A stretch of 23,689 bases of DNA from Folioceros fuciformis (lineage: Eukaryota; Anthocerotophyta; Anthocerotopsida; Anthocerotales): assembly GCA_049999805.1 (NCBI GenBank), contig JBNGIO010004075.1, positions 1 to 23,689 on the forward strand, read 5' to 3'. The notes under the pieces were generated by a model. That model saw only the letters and a list, made by a program, of their open reading frames with translations. It did not search any database and had not been told where the DNA came from. The first letter of the stretch is position 1. Each line of letters opens with the position of its first letter. The position numbers and the translations under genes are program-made. This document shows, one piece after another, positions 1 through 8,648 of the stretch.

Positions 1-101
1 AAGTAGATGGGGCGAGGATCCAGCTCGTGCTCCAGCCCAGGGTGCCGGTCCTGGTGCTGCGGCGGGAGGTCCTTGAACTTGTCGTGCTCCGGGGTCGCCA
101 T
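1..101 (-). CDS. Short-chain dehydrogenase/reductase (glucose/ribitol dehydrogenase-like), N-terminal fragment
   Basis: The minus strand opens with ATG at 101-99 and reads 33 codons to the window edge. The peptide begins MATPEHDKFKDLPPQ and continues through QDRHPGLEHELDPRPIY. This proline- and glutamine-rich leader, ending in a PG-x-E...x-PRPIY block, is what precedes the Rossmann fold in plant 'glucose and ribitol dehydrogenase homolog'/NADPH-dependent aldehyde reductase proteins and in bacterial YghA-type oxidoreductases. The family reduces aldehydes or sugars with NADP(H). The nucleotide-binding glycine motif and the catalytic Tyr-Lys lie outside the window, so the call rests on the leader alone. 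The frame stays open upstream of the ATG for at least 20 codons, rich in Arg, Ala and Ser, so a longer plastid-targeted form is possible. Confidence 0.72.
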   Translation of the reverse strand, partial: MATPEHDKFKDLPPQHQDRHPGLEHELDPRPIY

Positions 102-769
102 GGCCAGGCTCCTGGCAGCGCTTCGGATTCGGGCTCCAGCGTCGGGCTGATGAACCTGTCGTAGCCTTGCCGATGGGCTTCGTCCACACAACTGTCGGAA
201 TGGAGGTCCAAGCGAGTGGCAACGATTCGAGCTGGTGCTGTACGATGCAGCAAGCTTTATGGCTTGGAGGACCATCGGCTTCAGCAAGTCCGAAGGGGAC
301 GCAGCAGGTGAGATTTAGCCCACTCTTGCCTTCCTGCCTATGTGCCTGGGATTTCAGCTTGGAGCTTGGCAGCATTGAGCCTGCGATGCCACGTTGAGGG
401 CAGCTGGTAGCATGCAGGGCAGCCGTCATTCGGACACTCCACTGCTTCAGACCACGACTGGTGGCATCATGTGTGCTTCATCACTTCCTATCGGCACTGC
501 ACATGGCGACAACCGTCATCCGTTTACCGCGCGACTTTTGTCACTGCGATTCAGGACTAAGCTGAAAAATCTAGCTTGTTAAAAGGGACGTTTTCTCCTG
601 GACAAATTTTGCCGTTCAATGAAATATGTGTTCAATTGTCTCGTACAAACGCCTTTCACAGAATATATGACTGTTTTTGCTGGAAAAAAAGTTTAAATTC
701 AAAGATTTTTTTTTTGCATGCCTATTTCTATTTTTATTCAATGGTGATATAAGGCAGAAAATACATGGA
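102..769. other. Upstream region of the dehydrogenase gene, no gene seen
   Basis: The first ~480 bases are GC-richer and probably contain the promoter and 5' leader of the minus-strand dehydrogenase. From about 580 the sequence becomes AT-rich with T and A runs (for example around 690-715). Short open frames here have no recognisable domain and look random. Confidence 0.5.
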
Positions 770-778
770 TCAATTATT
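770..778. repeat. Target-site duplication, left copy
   Basis: TCAATTATT at 770-778 directly abuts the left inverted repeat and recurs in the same orientation at 6011-6019, directly after the right inverted repeat. A 9-bp duplication is typical of the Mutator/MULE superfamily. PIF/Harbinger elements make 3-bp duplications. Confidence 0.85.
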
Positions 779-993
779 GCCTACACATCGATACCCAATG
801 GAAGTTAATACCTGCCACAGCCCGTGCAGTATGGTTGTGCTAGGCCTTACGGCTGGTGCCAAAAGCCATTCCGTTTCGCCCAACAACGCGGCCTTACCAA
901 TTCATCCGTCTGTGAGCTGAACATGTTATGTACACCAACAGGCTATTCCGTGCGGTGTGGTGGTGCGGGCATCACGCGATAATAACCATGCGC
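779..993 (+). repeat. Left terminal inverted repeat
   Basis: The first ~130 bases match the reverse complement of the right end with only scattered substitutions and a small indel near 855-865. The shared blocks include the stretch ending in TGTGCTAGGCCTTACGGC and the block TTTCGCCCAAC. Similarity weakens after 910 but reappears at 971-993, where ATCACGCGATAATAACCATG is the reverse complement of part of the 49-bp unit repeated at the right end. The TIR is therefore about 215 bp, much longer than the usual PIF/Harbinger TIR. Confidence 0.85.
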
Positions 994-1410
994 CAATTAC
1001 GCTTACAATACCTAGCTTCGTGGCAACCACCATTAACCCTAATGTTCATTCAAGCGATTGCCCAAATTCACGTCTCCTATGTTCAAAGTTTCCCCTTACG
1101 CTGACCAAAGGGGTTCAGATTAGGCCGATGATCTTACTTGTCAAGGGCAGCTTTGATTGAGCTTAGTGTACATGGATCGTACTGAGTGCAAAAATTTTGA
1201 TGAGCGGCCTCAAGATACACCATTCATGTTGCTCACATTTTGATGGACAGAGTGGTGGACTTTGTAGTTGGTATGAGCGCAAACAAAGAACATCCAACAA
1301 ATTTCTATAAGAAGGATTCAAAGGGACCCAACAAGCTCTTGAAACCTATAACACCATGTGTCCACACAGCCTTTTCCTACACGAGGAAAGGGTTGTGTGG
1401 AGACTTCTTT
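994..1410. other. Left subterminal part of the transposon, no gene seen
   Basis: About 415 bases between the left TIR and the first tandem array. Short open frames on the plus strand show no recognisable domain. Confidence 0.5.
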
Positions 1411-1925
1411 GACTCTTCTAGAGATAGCGGGTAGACAAAATGTGAACTGCCTTTCAAAAGCTTCTTCGGTTCATATCTCCTTCATCTTTGATTGAAACCA
1501 GGCGTGCTACACACCGGCGTGTCTATCATGTTGTAAGCTTTTTATCGAAGACTGATAAGAAAGCATTTGACTCATTTGGAGAAAGCGGGTAGACAAAAAG
1601 ATGACATGCCTTTCAAAAGCGTTTTTCGCTCATATCTCCGTCTTCTTTCATCGGAACCTAGCTTGCTTCATACCGGCTTGTCCGTCTTGTTGTAAGCTTT
1701 CCATTGAAGTATGATAAGAAAGCATTTGACTCATCTAGACAAAGCGGGTAGAGAAATAGATGGCATGCCTTTCAAAGGCTTCCTTTGCTCATATCTCTGT
1801 CACCTTTCATTGAAACTGAGCGTGCTTCACACCAGCTTGTCCGTCTTGTTGTAAGATTTCCATCGAGGTATGATAGACAAGCAATCAACTCTTCTAGTGG
1901 AAACAATGAGACAAAAAATGAACGC
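1411..1925 (+). repeat. Tandem array, ~158-159 bp unit, three copies plus a partial fourth
   Basis: Copies begin at 1411, 1569, 1728 and 1887 (spacing 158, 159, 159). Each starts GACTC/AACTC and contains AGCGGGTAGA, TGCCTTTCAAA, CTCATATCTC and a CTTGTTGTAAG-like block. Copies two and three are the most alike; the fourth is cut off after about 40 bases. The array is subterminal in the transposon. Internal tandem repeats are common in long-TIR MULEs and may hold transposase binding sites, but no function can be shown here. Confidence 0.85.
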
Positions 1926-2179
1926 GCTCTCAAAGCCAGCGTTCCATTAGCGTTCCTTCCGCTCTCAACACATAAGGGTGTGTCATTCTTGTGATTTCGT
2001 GAAATTGGGTATGTTGTATCCCCGAGATATGGGCCCCAAGGCGTATCCTACAGGATGCGCATGGTCACACCATTATACGCCTGTGCATCTTGAGGGTCGT
2101 CATTGCGCATTCTAGGTGTGAAGCAAAAACGGGTGACCCGGATCTCGAGTACACTATACAATGCGTAGTCGTTTCATGG
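1926..2179. other. Transposon interior between the two tandem arrays, no gene seen
   Basis: No recognisable coding sequence. A short inverted motif occurs around 2040-2080, where GGCGTATCC and a later ATACGCC-type block pair loosely. Confidence 0.4.
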
Positions 2180-2315
2180 CTGAAGACCTTCAGGCTCATC
2201 ACCTCTAGCCGAAGACCTTCGAGTCGGCTCATCGCTGAAGACCTTCAGGCTCATCACCTCTGGCCGAAGACCTTCGAGTTGGCTCATTGTTGAAGACCTT
2301 CAAGCTCATCACCTC
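2180..2315 (+). repeat. Tandem array, 55-bp unit, two full copies plus a partial third
   Basis: Units start at 2180, 2235 and 2290 with CTGAAGACCTTCAGGCTCAT or a close variant. Within each unit the GAAGACCTTC block occurs twice, followed by AGGCTCAT and GAGTCGGCTCAT respectively, so the 55-bp unit is itself an older internal duplication. The array lies just upstream of the Myb/SANT-like gene. Confidence 0.85.
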
Positions 2316-2433
2316 TAACCCGCCTGCGTTGAAAGCCCGTGTTGCAGTCCCCCAAGCTCATGATGAGCTCCCCCAGCGTGTGGTCCGGGTGCTGTTGTAT
2401 GTGCCTTTCTCAGAGCTGGGAAGTTGTTTTGTG

Positions 2434-2515
2434 GTAAGTGGCGATTGACAAGTACATGTAGAGTGCCTTCTACTTGCCTTGCCTCAATCTAGTGTTGTGG
2501 CCTCTCTTTGTGCAG
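2434..2515 (+). other. Candidate 5' leader intron of the Myb/SANT-like gene
   Basis: A donor-like GTGGTAAGT (GT at 2434-2435) and an acceptor-like CTCTCTTTGTGCAG (AG at 2514-2515) enclose 82 bases ending 42 bases before the first ATG of the gene. Splice signals only; no transcript evidence. Confidence 0.45.
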
Positions 2516-2557
2516 GTACCTAACAAGACTCTCTGTGGGCAAGATTGCAGTACAAGT

Positions 2558-3923
2558 ATGGACAGTTTCTTAGACCCGTTAACTCAGCCTCTTGCCCAAA
2601 AGCAAACCCGGAAGAAGGGTATGCCCAATGATGCATCAATTATTAACAAAAAGGCACATCTCAACCATGTAGATTATGCTACAATTGTGACATAGTTAGA
2701 AAATCCGGCTAATAGAAGCATGCTTTGAGGAGAGGAAGGTAAGACTTCCATTGGGATGACATGTGTACCAGCTACTATAGGATATAAAAAACTAGCTGAT
2801 CATGTCACTCTAGCTAGCAAGGGTCGCCTTATGCTAGATGATAAGGCGATGCGAGAGAGGTTCAAGACTCACAAGCAGAGATACACAAAGACAAAGGCCC
2901 TCCTCGAGACTACGGTTTTGGTTTGGATGAATCTGATAGAGCTAAAGGGGTTCACACCATTGAGCGAAAGGTTGAGATGTTATGTCCTTTTTTATATAGA
3001 ATGAACAAACTGTTTAGTAGCAGGGCAAACATTGAGCCTCGTTTTGAATACGATCAGGGGGTTGAAGGCACATCAGGAGGTCAGCTGCATCGTTCCTTGG
3101 ATGAAGACATGCCAATCCTCCTTGAAGCTGAGGTTAATGCAAATAATCTTGAGCAGAACCTAAAGAGCATCCAATAGGGTTTCACTATGCCCTCACAACT
3201 TAATGATACAACAAGAGATGTAGAATGCTTCACTAGTATGCTTAATGCTACAGAGGATTTGGATAGTATGTATAGGGATCATGAAGTAACAGATCTTGAT
3301 TCTCTAGCTGACAATGATACCATGATTGGTGCTTCCATGCAACTTGGTGACAATGAACTACAGGGACTTAAAGTTGGGAGTCAGCGAAAGAGTTTGCCCT
3401 CTCCATCATCTACCAGTTCACACAAAGTGAAGGGTGATGCTGGAAAAGTGGATAGTAGGAGGGCACCAGCCAAACTTGATGCAGGTCCAAGTACACGTGA
3501 TAACAAAAGCACCAACTCTTTTGCACACTCTTTCCATATGGCTGCCAAGGCCAAAGCACGAAGTAAGTTGTGGCTTCGAAGCACTTGTTTTCAATGGCAA
3601 ACCAACAATATTCTTGTCGTATAATAATATTTCTTGTAATGATAGTGCGACAAGCAATAGAGACAGAGAAGTTGGCATGGGAGAAAGAAAGATTCCAAGT
3701 GTAACAAACTGCAATGAGAGAGGAGAGAGAATCACAACAAGTTGCACAATGGGAAGAGAGACATTTGAAACTGGAAATTGCCAAAGAGGACAACAAAACC
3801 AAGCTTGAGATATAGCGAATGGAGTTGTGGAAGTCCGTTCTTGATGCAAAGTTGGATCGAGAAGAAATGAAGGACATCATTCAGAAGTTGGAAAAGAATT
3901 TTGGCAATGATAAGAGTCTGTAG
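2558..3923 (+). pseudogene. Decayed PIF/Harbinger Myb/SANT-like DNA-binding protein (ORF1)
   Basis: ORF1 proteins of PIF/Harbinger elements bind transposon ends and help import the transposase into the nucleus. The frame starts at ATG 2558 (MDSFLDPLTQP). The Myb/SANT-like helices are visible as RERFKTHKQRYTKTKALLE, followed after a shift of one base near 2905-2915 by YGFGLDESDRAKGVHTIE, the family's usual 'GFGWD' block. Lesions along the frame are TAG 2693-2695, TGA 2726-2728, the frameshift, and TAG 3175-3177. A possible intron begins at a GTAAGT donor near 3560 and ends at a TAG acceptor near 3650. The last part is a charged coiled-coil-like tail interrupted by TAA 3702-3704 and TAG 3813-3815, ending at TAG 3921-3923. 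It converges on the transposase with 21 bases between stops. Confidence 0.72.
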
Positions 3924-3944
3924 ATGGCCGTTCAAAGTAACAGT

Positions 3945-5251
3945 TCATACATGAGTTAACGGCAATACATCTCTCTCATAATTTCTAGCTAGTACTTTGG
4001 GCTTTAAAACTTCAAGAAAGCTTGCAGCTGTATTTCCATAAACTTGTGTCGGGTCATCTAGTGCATTCAACATATGATCTTCCTCATGATGAAGCTCATT
4101 CCAAGCATCCCCAAGGTTGGCCAACATGTTGTGTAGGAGGCAATATGCAACAACCCACCTAGATATTTGTCTGATGTCCTCTTCACATTTGATTTGGCAT
4201 CGTAGCTCTCGCAGAGATCCTCATTTGGACTTCAATACGTTAATGCAATGCTCATTTCGAACTTTGCTTTTAGATAAGCAATAATTGAACTCTACATTCT
4301 CCCTAGAGGAAGGAGCTCGATATGATGGAATACAAAAATGTGACACTGAATATACGGAATCTCTTAGAAGGTATTGCCCTGCCGAGAAATGAGCTCTTGG
4401 ACCCTTATAAATACTCATTCTTTGAAACACAAATACATCATGATTAGAGCCAGGACAACCAACATGTAGAGAAGTAATTCTTTGTCTACATCACAGACAA
4501 CTTAGAGGTTCATAGAATACCTATACACAAAACATAGTATTGGAATCATAAATCAAGCATGTTGGAGGTCTTTGATGTTTTTGAAATGTTAAAGGCACAC
4601 CTTCGTTTCCTATCAAAATATTGCTCGCTGCCAATAACAGGCTTTTGTGATAACGACAAAGTTGTCCCGTCAATGAAGCCAACGCATCCCTCAAAACCCT
4701 CTAAGCACATCACTTCACTAATCTCAGAATGCCTACTCTCATCTAGCCATTTCATCCACTGATGGCGCATATCAAGCAAAGCAGTGATCACATGTTAGAT
4801 CCATTTTACAACTATGCTATGGCCAATGTGAAATAGTTGACATATTTTTCCAATGCTTGCTCCATTTTTTGCAGCTCCAAATCTACATAAAGTAACTCCC
4901 AATGGCCAAGCAACTTGACTCTGAGAACAATTGGAGTTTGTTAAAGAAAACTTGGTTGTTGCTAAGGAAGGTGCAGAGCGACTTGAAACCCTGATGTGAA
5001 GTACGTAGCAATTGTCTAAACTCATCTCGATCCATGTTAGAAAGTGTGGATGACCACAAGTACAAGGGGCGATGACGTTTGCCTTTCACATTCACAAGTC
5101 GAGATGCTTCAGCAAGCATATATAAATAAGAGAGAGTTTCTTCCTCATTAGACGAATCCTCCTCCTCTGAAGTGTCGTTGAGCAAACTTGTAATGGCCAT
5201 AACTTTCTCCAAGTCCAATAAAAATTGCTTCCGGAGTGAGCGGTATGACAT
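3945..5251 (-). pseudogene. Decayed PIF/Harbinger DDE transposase (DDE_Tnp_4 type, ORF2)
   Basis: This is the cut-and-paste enzyme of PIF/Harbinger elements, read on the minus strand from ATG 5251-5249. All three parts of the DDE site can be seen: first Asp in GFIDGTTLSLSQKP, followed by the YFDRKRRCAFNIS block; second Asp in LHVGCPGSNHDVF; Glu in KVRNEHCINVLK. GQYLLRDSVYS and the C-terminal YCLLHNMLANLGDAW block are also typical. Upstream, GASIGKICQLF is the helix-turn-helix-like part. Lesions are a frameshift near 4925, TAA 4795-4797, an extra ~85 bases near 4480-4570 that breaks the frame between the first and second Asp, another shift near 4485, and TGA 4221-4223. It cannot make active enzyme. 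Family confidence is high; exact exon structure is not resolved. Confidence 0.85.
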
Positions 5252-5552
5252 AGTGATGGGCCACAACACTCAGAGTAATCAACACCAAACCCTTGGCAAG
5301 CCATTCAGTGATGCATTAGAAGGTGGGCAGCCTAGAGGGATCCAAGCAAGAGCGATTTGGAGAAAGAGCGAGGAGATGAGAAGCAAGAGCGATTTGGAGG
5401 GAGAGCAAGGGCGATAAGCAACACTGCACCTATACGGGTGGGTCGCACCTTGGTCACATGGGGATGGAATAGTGGGTGGCGTATGAGTCCACGAAGTATT
5501 ACGTATCAGCGAAATCTATTAGGGTACCCCCTAGTGGATTCGGCGAAGCTCA

Positions 5553-5586
5553 AATACTTACGTATTTGATCTAATACATAAGTATT
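5553..5586. repeat. Hairpin-forming inverted repeat
   Basis: AATACTTACGTATT (5553-5566) and AATACATAAGTATT (5573-5586) are inverted copies with one mismatch, separated by a 6-base loop TGATCT. It sits in the ~425-base non-coding stretch between the transposase start and the right TIR. Confidence 0.75.
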
Positions 5587-5676
5587 GTACGATGGCATGT
5601 CTCGACCAAATACGACACAAACCAATAAGAATGACATGCCCTATGAAGTTCATTGTAACCGAGAAACTCTACAAGC

Positions 5677-5870
5677 TGATAAGCGCATGGTTTATTATCG
5701 CGTGATCCAAGCATGGTTCATGCACTGATAAGCGCATGGTTTATTATCGCATGATCCAAGCATGGTTCATGCACNNNNNNNNNNATAAGCGCATGGTTTA
5801 TTATCGCATGATCCAAGCATGGTTCATGCACGCATGGTTTACCATCGCGTGATCGCACGATGCAAGACCG
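5677..5870 (+). repeat. 49-bp tandem array inside the right TIR, interrupted by an assembly gap
   Basis: Units at 5677-5725 and 5726-5774 begin TGATAAGCGCATGG and end GGTTCATGCAC. A third, 47-base unit (5785-5831) follows the N run and lacks the leading TG. A diverged partial unit starts at 5832. The left TIR carries the corresponding motif only once (971-993), so the array expanded at the right end only. Confidence 0.85.
5775..5784. other. Assembly gap (10 N)
   Basis: Ten N between two copies of the 49-bp unit. The true number of units is unknown, because 10 N is probably a placeholder length rather than a measured one. Confidence 0.95.
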
Positions 5871-6010
5871 CGTTCAACTCATGGGACGAAGGATGAGAAC
5901 TGGTAAGGCCGCATCGTTGGGCGAAACGAAATGGTGCCGTAAGGCCTAGCACAGCCATACTGCACCGGCTGTGGCAGGCATTAACTTCCATCGGGTATCG
6001 ATGTGTAGGC

Positions 6011-6019
6011 TCAATTATT
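6011..6019. repeat. Target-site duplication, right copy
   Basis: TCAATTATT, identical to 770-778. Removing the element and one copy gives a plausible empty site, ...ACATGGATCAATTATT joined to GCTATGAGTATGG.... Confidence 0.85.
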
Positions 6020-6202
6020 GCTATGAGTATGGTTTAAGAACACGTATAATAATCTAGCCTAACATACTTTGAGTTCACAAAGTCTAGTTTACCGAGATGG
6101 CTAATATTCTTGATCTTACATATGTGTGGAGCATCTTCCATGGATAGTGAACTCAAGATATTCGGTTTGACATCTTGGGGGAACCCTACATGTAAGGGTC
6201 AT

Positions 6203-6525
6203 TGTGTAGGTTTTTTTCTTGCCCTAGGGTGTACCAAGCCATTAGTATTGTTGCACCTAGATTGACCTAGATATAGTCATGAACTAGATTATAGTCTCCC
6301 ACAGCGTGTCTAGGTTTTTTTCTTGCCCTAGGTGTACCGAGCCATTAATATTGTTGTACCTAGATTGACCTAGATATAGTCATGACCTATAGTCATGAAC
6401 TAGATTATAGTCTCCCACAGCGTGTCTAGGTTTTTTTCTTGCCCTAGGTGTACGGAGCCATTATTATTGTTGTACCTAGATTAACCTAGATATAGTCATG
6501 ACCTAGATTATAGTCTCCCACAACG
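6203..6525 (+). repeat. Tandem array, ~104-116 bp unit, three copies
   Basis: The block TAGGTTTTTTTCTTGCCCTAG recurs with spacing 104 then 116, each time followed by a GTAC..AGCCATTA block, TGTTG(T/C)ACCTAGATT, TAGATATAGTCATGA and TATAGTCTCCCACA. The longer spacing comes from a second copy of a short TATAGTCATGAAC/CC segment near 6380-6400. No coding potential. Confidence 0.85.
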
Positions 6526-7430
6526 TAACCTCTGTAGTGCCCTCGTTGATGTACCTAGAGGCTTGCACAAAGTTCATTGAATGATTCATTAAGGATATAT
6601 AGGCCCCGAGTGACCCCTCTCCCTCTTGCAAACCTGTAGACACAACGTACCTACATAGGCCATACCAATTTTTCTTGCTATCCAATTGCTCCGATATTAG
6701 CAACATTGTAGGAAGTGAGGACCTCATGCCTTTGCTTGCTTTGTGGGGACCATCATGGTTGTTGTTGCTACTAAAGAAGCTTCAAACAATAACTCCCACA
6801 TTCTCCATAATCATCCTGCCATCTTGGGAACATAGGTTGTCTTCATAGCTATCTCCAAGTTGGCTTGTCCGATCATAACATACAAATTTGTGGTGTCATG
6901 CACAAATCATTGCCGCACCATGCGTTTTTTATCACACTCTTTCCTCCAAAAAAGCTTCTTTAGATCTATCTAAGGATCAAAACTCTAAGATCCGACATAA
7001 TTCAAAAAAAGAAGAAGCATTACTGATATTAATTAATGAGTATTAATATTGATATTAATTTATATTTTTTAGTCTCTAAGAAGAATATAACATAACACCT
7101 AGCATACTTTGAGACTTTCAAAAAACAATTAGATAGGTGGTTAGAGTTAAGATTTAGAGATAATTAAATAATATAGTTGTACGCACCTGCAAAAACTTGC
7201 CGCAATCGCGCTAGTACAGACATGAATCAGAGGAATCTCTTCCGTAAGGATCCCCCGATAGGTTCGCCTATGGCTCAACGTTCCAAGGGATGCGATGCCG
7301 GTGCACGCCATAACACGGCGTCAGCTTTATTCCTTCCACATGCTCAAGTGTGACAATCTGGCTCCACAAGAGCTAAATATGTTGAGTGCTACATGGATCG
7401 GTGGATTCAATCCATATCACACCACGGATC
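6526..7430. other. Spacer and upstream region of the germin-like gene
   Basis: No convincing gene. An AT-rich stretch with TATTAAT repeats lies at 7020-7075. An upstream ATG at 7295 opens a 97-codon frame that overlaps the germin-like start in another frame. If the transcript began before 7295 this would hinder translation of the main ORF, so transcription probably starts downstream of it or the leader is spliced. Confidence 0.45.
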
Positions 7431-8105
7431 ATGGCGGGTGCACCAGTGCCGTTGGCCTTCCTGCTTGTCCTCAGCTTGACACTGGGTGCAAAGCAGATGC
7501 GTTCACTGGCATTCAGTATGTGCGTGGCGGATTTGAGTCAACAAAGGACGGTGAACTTTGGTTATCCTTGGTATCCGTGCATGCCTGACAACAATGTCGT
7601 TCCCGCCGCTTTCAAATATGCTGACCTGAAGGATAGAAGGGACACAACAAACGCATTCAACGCTTCAGCGACATTCGGAGGCGTCGAAAACTGGCCGGGA
7701 CTGAACACGCTGGGAATGAGCATAGCGCGCCTGGATCTGGCACCGGGAGGCGTAATTCCGCCGCACACTCATCCGGAGGCCTCTGAGCTACTGTTCGTGC
7801 TGGAAGGCGTTTTGCACACTGGATTTGTGAGCTATGACAATAAGTTGTATGCTCAAACTGTGCACAAAGGGGAGGCCTTTATCTTTCCCAAGGGTTTGCT
7901 TCACTTCCAACACAACACGGGGACGGCGCATGTCTCCAGCATAAGCGTCTTGAATGCGGAGCGTCCCGGGCTTCAAATGCTGCCAACAGCTCTGTTCGCA
8001 TCTGCATTGAGCCCCGAGCTCGTGTCGAAGTCTGTTTTTATCAGTGATAAGGAGGCATTGCTCGAAGGGAAGCTGGTGCAGGAGAAGTATGCGACTTTCA
8101 TGTAA
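7431..8105 (+). CDS. Germin-like protein (cupin, secreted)
   Basis: A complete 224-residue ORF, the usual size for the family. Residues 1-20 form a signal peptide (PLAFLLVLSLTLGA), pointing to the cell wall or apoplast. The two germin cysteines are Cys31 (MCVADL) and Cys50 (WYPCMP). Germin box 1 is PPHTHPEASELLFVLEG, and box 2 is KGEAFIFPKGLLHFQHN. They supply metal ligands His112, His114, Glu119 and His158, the Mn-binding set. PGLNTLG at 89-95 is also characteristic. Germin-like proteins form oligomers and may have superoxide dismutase or, more rarely, oxalate oxidase activity; the sequence does not decide which. The ATG at 7431 is chosen because it gives a proper signal peptide; the frame is open for 15 codons upstream without another ATG. 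Single coding exon, no lesions. Confidence 0.93.
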   Translation: MAGAPVPLAFLLVLSLTLGAKQMRSLAFSMCVADLSQQRTVNFGYPWYPCMPDNNVVPAAFKYADLKDRRDTTNAFNASATFGGVENWPGLNTLGMSIARLDLAPGGVIPPHTHPEASELLFVLEGVLHTGFVSYDNKLYAQTVHKGEAFIFPKGLLHFQHNTGTAHVSSISVLNAERPGLQMLPTALFASALSPELVSKSVFISDKEALLEGKLVQEKYATFM

Positions 8106-8648
8106 CTACACCCTACACCCTAACCTTTCTTTTTTTTGTCTTCATTTATTAAGTTTTGGAATTAACTCCTTGAACGATGGAAGTACAAAACTGCACATTC
8201 TAATTCTCGTTGGTGAAGGACGCGCTTTTAGGACATCTTCTTCCACTCTGGGCCATACATCATATGTTCGTGTAGGTTGAACTGTTTGGAAATAGAGGAT
8301 TTATGCTGACCGAGAATAATACTTGCACAGGAGCGAGTCTGGAATTTGGTGACCAGCAACTTGTTTCAACACCTAGGGGCGCTTTGGCCATGACGGAGCA
8401 CCGACCATTTGTAATCTGCTGGTGCCAGCAGGAGAGTTCTGCACTGCGACAACCTCATAGCGCGGTAGGAGAACTAGTTTATGCGAGATACGAAACTAAG
8501 CATGTCGTAGTCAGCAAGTAGCACAACACCGACCAGAGGCAGCAAATAGTTGCAGCTGATCAAAGTTCTTGTGAAAGGTCATCTACCGATAAAGTTGTCA
8601 GATATTAAGCATCCGTGCAGCCGATAATAGATCTTTAGCCGTCGGCAG
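8106..8648. other. Convergent intergenic region
   Basis: Holds the 3' ends of the germin-like gene (plus) and the DUF4220/DUF594 gene (minus). A T-rich run lies just after the germin-like stop (8120-8150). Short open frames are without recognisable domains. Confidence 0.5.

Larger units (their letters stand above)
779..6010. mobile_element. MULE-like DNA transposon with long TIRs, carrying PIF/Harbinger-type genes
   Basis: The element is bounded by long inverted repeats that both start GCCTACACATCGATACC and is flanked by the 9-bp direct duplication TCAATTATT, so both ends are well defined. It is 5232 bases long including 10 N. Inside, from left to right, are a ~158-bp tandem array (1411-1925), a 55-bp tandem array (2180-2315), a decayed plus-strand Myb/SANT-like gene (2558-3923), a decayed minus-strand PIF/Harbinger transposase (3945-5251), and a 49-bp repeat array inside the right TIR. 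I see no MULE transposase (MURA/FAR1-like), so as a MULE it is non-autonomous. The Harbinger genes are either a nested insertion whose own ends I could not find or captured cargo. Element class is inferred from TSD length and TIR length; the boundaries are seen directly. Confidence 0.82.
5677..6010 (-). repeat. Right terminal inverted repeat
   Basis: The reverse complement of 5880-6010 matches 779-910 closely, and the outermost 17 bases are identical. The inner part is lengthened by the 49-bp array. The element ends at 6010 and is followed at once by the 9-bp duplication. Confidence 0.85.

Noticed and set aside
1411-2315. CRISPR-like array
   Set aside because: The repeats are contiguous tandem units without unique spacers, and the genome is eukaryotic.
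3410-3880. Long minus-strand frames (143 and 156 codons) opposite the Myb/SANT-like gene
   Set aside because: They are antisense shadows of the charged coiled-coil-like ORF1 tail and have no recognisable domain.
779-6010. Treating the whole element as a plain PIF/Harbinger transposon
   Set aside because: The 9-bp TSD and ~215-bp TIRs do not fit that superfamily, which makes 3-bp TSDs and usually short TIRs.
6503-6727. Minus-strand frame with EQLDSKKNWYGLCRYV, faintly like a copia gag motif
   Set aside because: Only one short weak resemblance (the L-x-x-x-N-W-x-W-like block), and it overlaps a tandem repeat. Not enough to call a retrotransposon remnant.
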